Positions 61,010-64,000 of a stretch of DNA of 64,000 bases are shown here, one piece after another. Position 1 is the first letter of the stretch, and every line of letters starts with the position of its first letter. Source of the stretch: Rhynochetos jubatus (Eukaryota; Chordata; Aves; Eurypygiformes; Rhynochetidae). The notes below the pieces were generated by a model. The model saw only the letters and a list, made by a program, of their open reading frames with translations. It ran no database searches and was not told where the DNA came from. Position numbers and translations under genes: made by a program. Location: the NCBI GenBank assembly GCA_027574665.1, contig CM050656.1, forward strand, positions 10,243,501 to 10,307,500. The letters run 5' to 3'.

Positions 61010-61561
61010 CACTCTGGTTTTGCCTTGGATAGAGTTAATTTTCTTCATGGTGCTATGTTTTGGATTTGTGACCAAAACAGCGGAGATACAGGGATGTTGT
61101 AGCTATTGCTGAGCACTGGTTACAGGCTTTTCTGCTTCTCAGCCTGTCCCAGCAGCGAGTGGGTTGGGGGTGCACGAGAAGCTGGGACAGGGCACAGCCA
61201 GGACAGTTTGAGTCCAGCTGACCAAAGGGGTATCCTAGGCCATATGTTGTGCTCAGCAATAAAAGCTGGGAGAAGAAGGGGGATGTTTGGAGTTATGGTG
61301 TTGGTTTTCCCAAGTCACTGTTACATGTGATGAAGCTCTGCTTTCCTGGGGATGGCTGAGCACCTGCCTGTCAGTGGGAGGTAGTGAATTAATGCCTTAC
61401 TTTGCTTTGCTTGCTCACACAGCTTTTGCTATTAAACAATCTTTATCTTGAGCCATGAGTTTTCTCACTTCTACCTTTCCAATTCTCTCCCTCATCCTGC
61501 CTTGGGGAAGTGAGCGAGCGGCTGTGTGGTGCTGCGCTGCCCACTGGGGTTAACCCACAAC
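61010..61561 (+). mobile_element. solo LTR of an ERVL-type endogenous retrovirus, about 550 bases
   Basis: Seen: CTGGTTTTGCCTTGGATAGA near the left edge, AGTTAATTTTCTTCATGG, TTTTCTGCTTCTCAGCC, a GCTCAGCAATAAAAGCTGGG promoter-like stretch, CTTTCCTGGGGATGGCTGAG, CTATTAAACAATCTTTATC (poly(A) signal region), GTGAGCGAGCGGCTGTGTGG, ending GGGGTTAACCCACAACA. Known: this order is that of a common avian ERVL LTR. The first bases have decayed from the expected TGTG, and no matching target-site duplication is visible (ACACC left, TTAGC right). No internal retroviral sequence is attached. Confidence 0.9.
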
Positions 61562-62701
61562 ATTAGCTCACCTCCTTTGGCAAAACCAACCACGATTCAC
61601 GCTATTTCCAGTGTTTCTGAGCAGATGTTTGGGTTTCACCCATCCCTACCCACATACTAACAACCACATGGAGAAATTCAGAGGAAGAGCTCCTCCAAGC
61701 TCAAACGTTATTTCAAAGCAGTCCCTGGAAGACGCAGTAGATGGCACTCCAAATATTATATTCTGAGCCCAAAACTCCACTCCTGAAGTTAAACTAAAAT
61801 TAAAAACCTGGAAAAGTTCAGGAGATCTTTAAGCCTCTTAATTTAAATACAGATGCTGAATGTCTGGAAGAAATTCCTGACACTTGAAGCTGCTTTTTCC
61901 ACCTTGTTCAATAAGAAAGGTCCCTTCCCCGAGTTATCAGCACAGTTTGAGTGTGGGATCCCAGAAGTAGCAGGTAACCAAACAGAGAGATTTGGGGGAA
62001 GGCAGGTGGAGAAAAGGGCATGGCTGATTTTATTATCGTTAATAATAACAAATCCTTCTCTCAAAAAACTTCTCACCCCAGAAAGGACCCAGTATAAAGC
62101 TCAGTGGAAAAATGGCATTGGATGCGGGTGCTTTTCTGGTGTCTTTCAGCTGTGGCTTGTCTTCGGGGAGACGCCACATCCCTGACCCATTTTCTCTATA
62201 GCTGCATGCAGGAGTTTTCTGACCATCTCAGCATTACATGGCCACTGAGGCTGCTCTGTTCCAGTGACACCATCGTAAAAATGCTACGGAGGCACTGACA
62301 GTGATAGAGGTTTGGCAAAAAATAAGCAAATTAAGCCTAATTGGTTCTTAATTCTGCGGAGCGGCTGGATGGATCGTATAGGTGTATGGAGTCATCTCAG
62401 GTAGAGAAACAGCAAGACCCAGATTCACTGGATTCAGGGTGTAGCTGTTGGCTCCAACAAGATCCTCTTCCCATTCCAAGTGTCTCCCCAAAAATCCTAC
62501 CTTTTACTTAGTTTCCACTTTTTCCCCTGAAGTGATCTTCATGAGTTTTCTGCAATGTAGCTCAAAAGAGCCTCTCTGTCCTGCATTTCTGGGAGACAAC
62601 AGTTAAAACTGCTTATAGATACTCTTTAAAAAAGTGACGCAATGATATTTTTTAAGCAAATGATATATTTTTAAATAAAACAAAAGTCAACATATAATTT
62701 C

Positions 62702-62762
62702 TTTTTTTTTTTTTAGTCTGTTATTCAACTCTTTGATCTCAGAGGGAAAAAAAAAAAAAAAA
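62702..62762. repeat. T13 tract facing an A16 tract
   Basis: A run of 13 T (62702-62714) and a run of 16 A (62747-62762) separated by 32 bases could pair as a hairpin. Neither run can be tied to a SINE or LINE tail. Confidence 0.9.
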
Positions 62763-63070
62763 GAAAAACTATTATCCTGATAGGATATTGGCTTATTTCT
62801 CCATATTTATTTAGCCCTTCTCTTGCTTGGTGGAACCTTAAAACGATAAACAGGCAAATGGCATAAAATCATCCATTACTACAATAAAGTCTTCTGAAGG
62901 TGAGTTTGTCCTGGGCAAAATCCTCTGGGAAGCAGGACAGGAAAAAGTCTCTTTGACTCTCAAGGCTGCTCCCTTTTTCCTCACTCAGGCTGCATTTTGG
63001 GGAACATTTTCAGAAACGTCTGATCTGGTCTGAGACATCTTTGAGGTTAGAGACACCCGAATCCTGCTGC

Positions 63071-63115
63071 AAGGCCATGGGAGGAAGGCCATGGGAGGAA
63101 GGCAGGCCATGGGAA
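63071..63115. repeat. 14-base tandem repeat, two perfect copies and a partial
   Basis: AAGGCCATGGGAGG at 63071-63084 and 63085-63098, followed by a rearranged third copy (GGCCATGGGA at 63105-63114). Confidence 0.95.
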
Positions 63116-64000
63116 TGGTTTGTGTTTAAACAATATCCTGCTTTAGGTAGCTCTCCTTGCGTGCCAGCAGAAGAGGAAAGATGCTGGAAACCACAGGTCT
63201 GCACGGCACCTGGGGGTTGGCTGTAGGTAGAACTGGTCATGGTTTTTCTTGTCTGTAATATACAGATATTGGCAAAATGGTTAAGCTTTTGTAGAAAAAT
63301 GGCCTTCAGCAGACCCTGAACTCCGGGTTTGTCAGCACCCTTGACCAAGGAATTGCGTTGCACAAGGAATCAAGGTTTTCATGGTGGAGTTGTTCAGGGG
63401 AACATTCATTCCGGTCGTTTTGCGGGATACAGCAAGAAAAAATTCAGGTTTCTGCATATCCATCCGAAACTGGAGCTGCTAAGTTATAAGGAGAACATAC
63501 CAGCAACCTTGCTGCAAAGGTTATGTACAACCTTCAGGTCTGTGCATGCCTTAGCATGTCTAAGGGAGCCTGGATTATAAATGTCTGTTCTTCACAACAC
63601 CTCTCTGTGCGTGTCAGTGGCAAAGGCAATAGCAGGACATTTTATATTCTGCAGGTTACGTTCTACTTCAGTGACCCAGGTGCAAGAAACCTGATATTAA
63701 GTAAGCTGGGGAACTTGTGTTTCTCTCTTAATGGGATTCTAGCTGTCATTAATCCTTTACCAAGATGTGTGTTACCAGAAGAAGGCATGTGTAATCAGCA
63801 AGACTGATGTGCTGGTTTTTGGATGAACTATGTTCAGTTGCCATGGTGTGGAAGGCCCTGCTGGGCTAATTCCCTCTGCAAAGCCAGAGCAAGGAGCCAA
63901 CCCCAGTGCAGGGGGGGTTACACAGGGAAGGCAGCATGTTGCCTGCATCGTTTGGCTGGGGAATGGAGGCATGGGCAGGTGAGGTGGCTGGCCAAGGAGG

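Larger units (their letters stand above)
61562..64000. other. intergenic, no gene seen; simple repeats
   Basis: No supported exon. Holds a T13 tract (62702-62714) facing an A16 tract (62747-62762) and a 14-base tandem repeat with two perfect copies and a partial third (63071-63115). The remainder has no recognised repeat family. Confidence 0.55.

Noticed and set aside
39507-64000. Expected DMBX1 coding exons on the minus strand
   Set aside because: No homeodomain-like or OAR-like peptide was found on either strand. The gene, if syntenic, lies beyond the window.

Overview
The window looks like vertebrate nuclear DNA, most likely from a bird. The evidence is split, intron-bearing genes with GT/AG junctions, CR1 LINE fragments with the bird-type 3' end (tandem ATTCTGTG), and two LTRs that resemble avian ERVL-type endogenous retroviruses. 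Coding density is very low: about 1.2 kb of supported coding sequence in 64 kb. Nothing prokaryotic (operons, CRISPR, IS elements) is present.

Layout. (1) Positions 1-4500 hold the last four coding exons and the 3' UTR of MKNK1 (MAP kinase-interacting kinase 1), plus strand; the earlier exons lie left of the window. (2) Positions 4.5-7 kb hold intergenic sequence with a CR1 fragment split by a full-length solo LTR. (3) Positions 7-33.4 kb hold about 26 kb without a recognisable exon, with scattered AT-rich blocks that look like conserved non-coding elements. (4) Positions 33.4-34.3 kb hold a CpG island ending in a good splice donor. (5) Positions 38.87-39.51 kb hold a single coding exon for a 182-residue two-pass membrane protein, which I assign to TMEM275 from its fold, its length and its position downstream of MKNK1. 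(6) Positions 39.5-64 kb hold no recognisable gene, but do hold an ancient CR1 copy, a younger CR1 copy, a second ERVL-type LTR, two striking palindromes with homeodomain-type TAAT cores, and further candidate conserved blocks.

The gene order and shared direction MKNK1 -> TMEM275 agree with my recollection of human 1p33 (MKNK1, KNCN, TMEM275, then DMBX1). I could not find KNCN between them, and DMBX1 is not in the window. MKNK1 is a cytoplasmic/nuclear kinase that phosphorylates eIF4E downstream of ERK and p38; TMEM275 has no established function. There is no sign that the two genes work together beyond being neighbours.

No new gene system is visible. The most useful leads are the two homeobox-site palindromes (55893-55925 and 59808-59823), the NAGNAG acceptor in MKNK1, the nested LTR-in-CR1, and the open question of the N-terminus and promoter of the TMEM275 gene.
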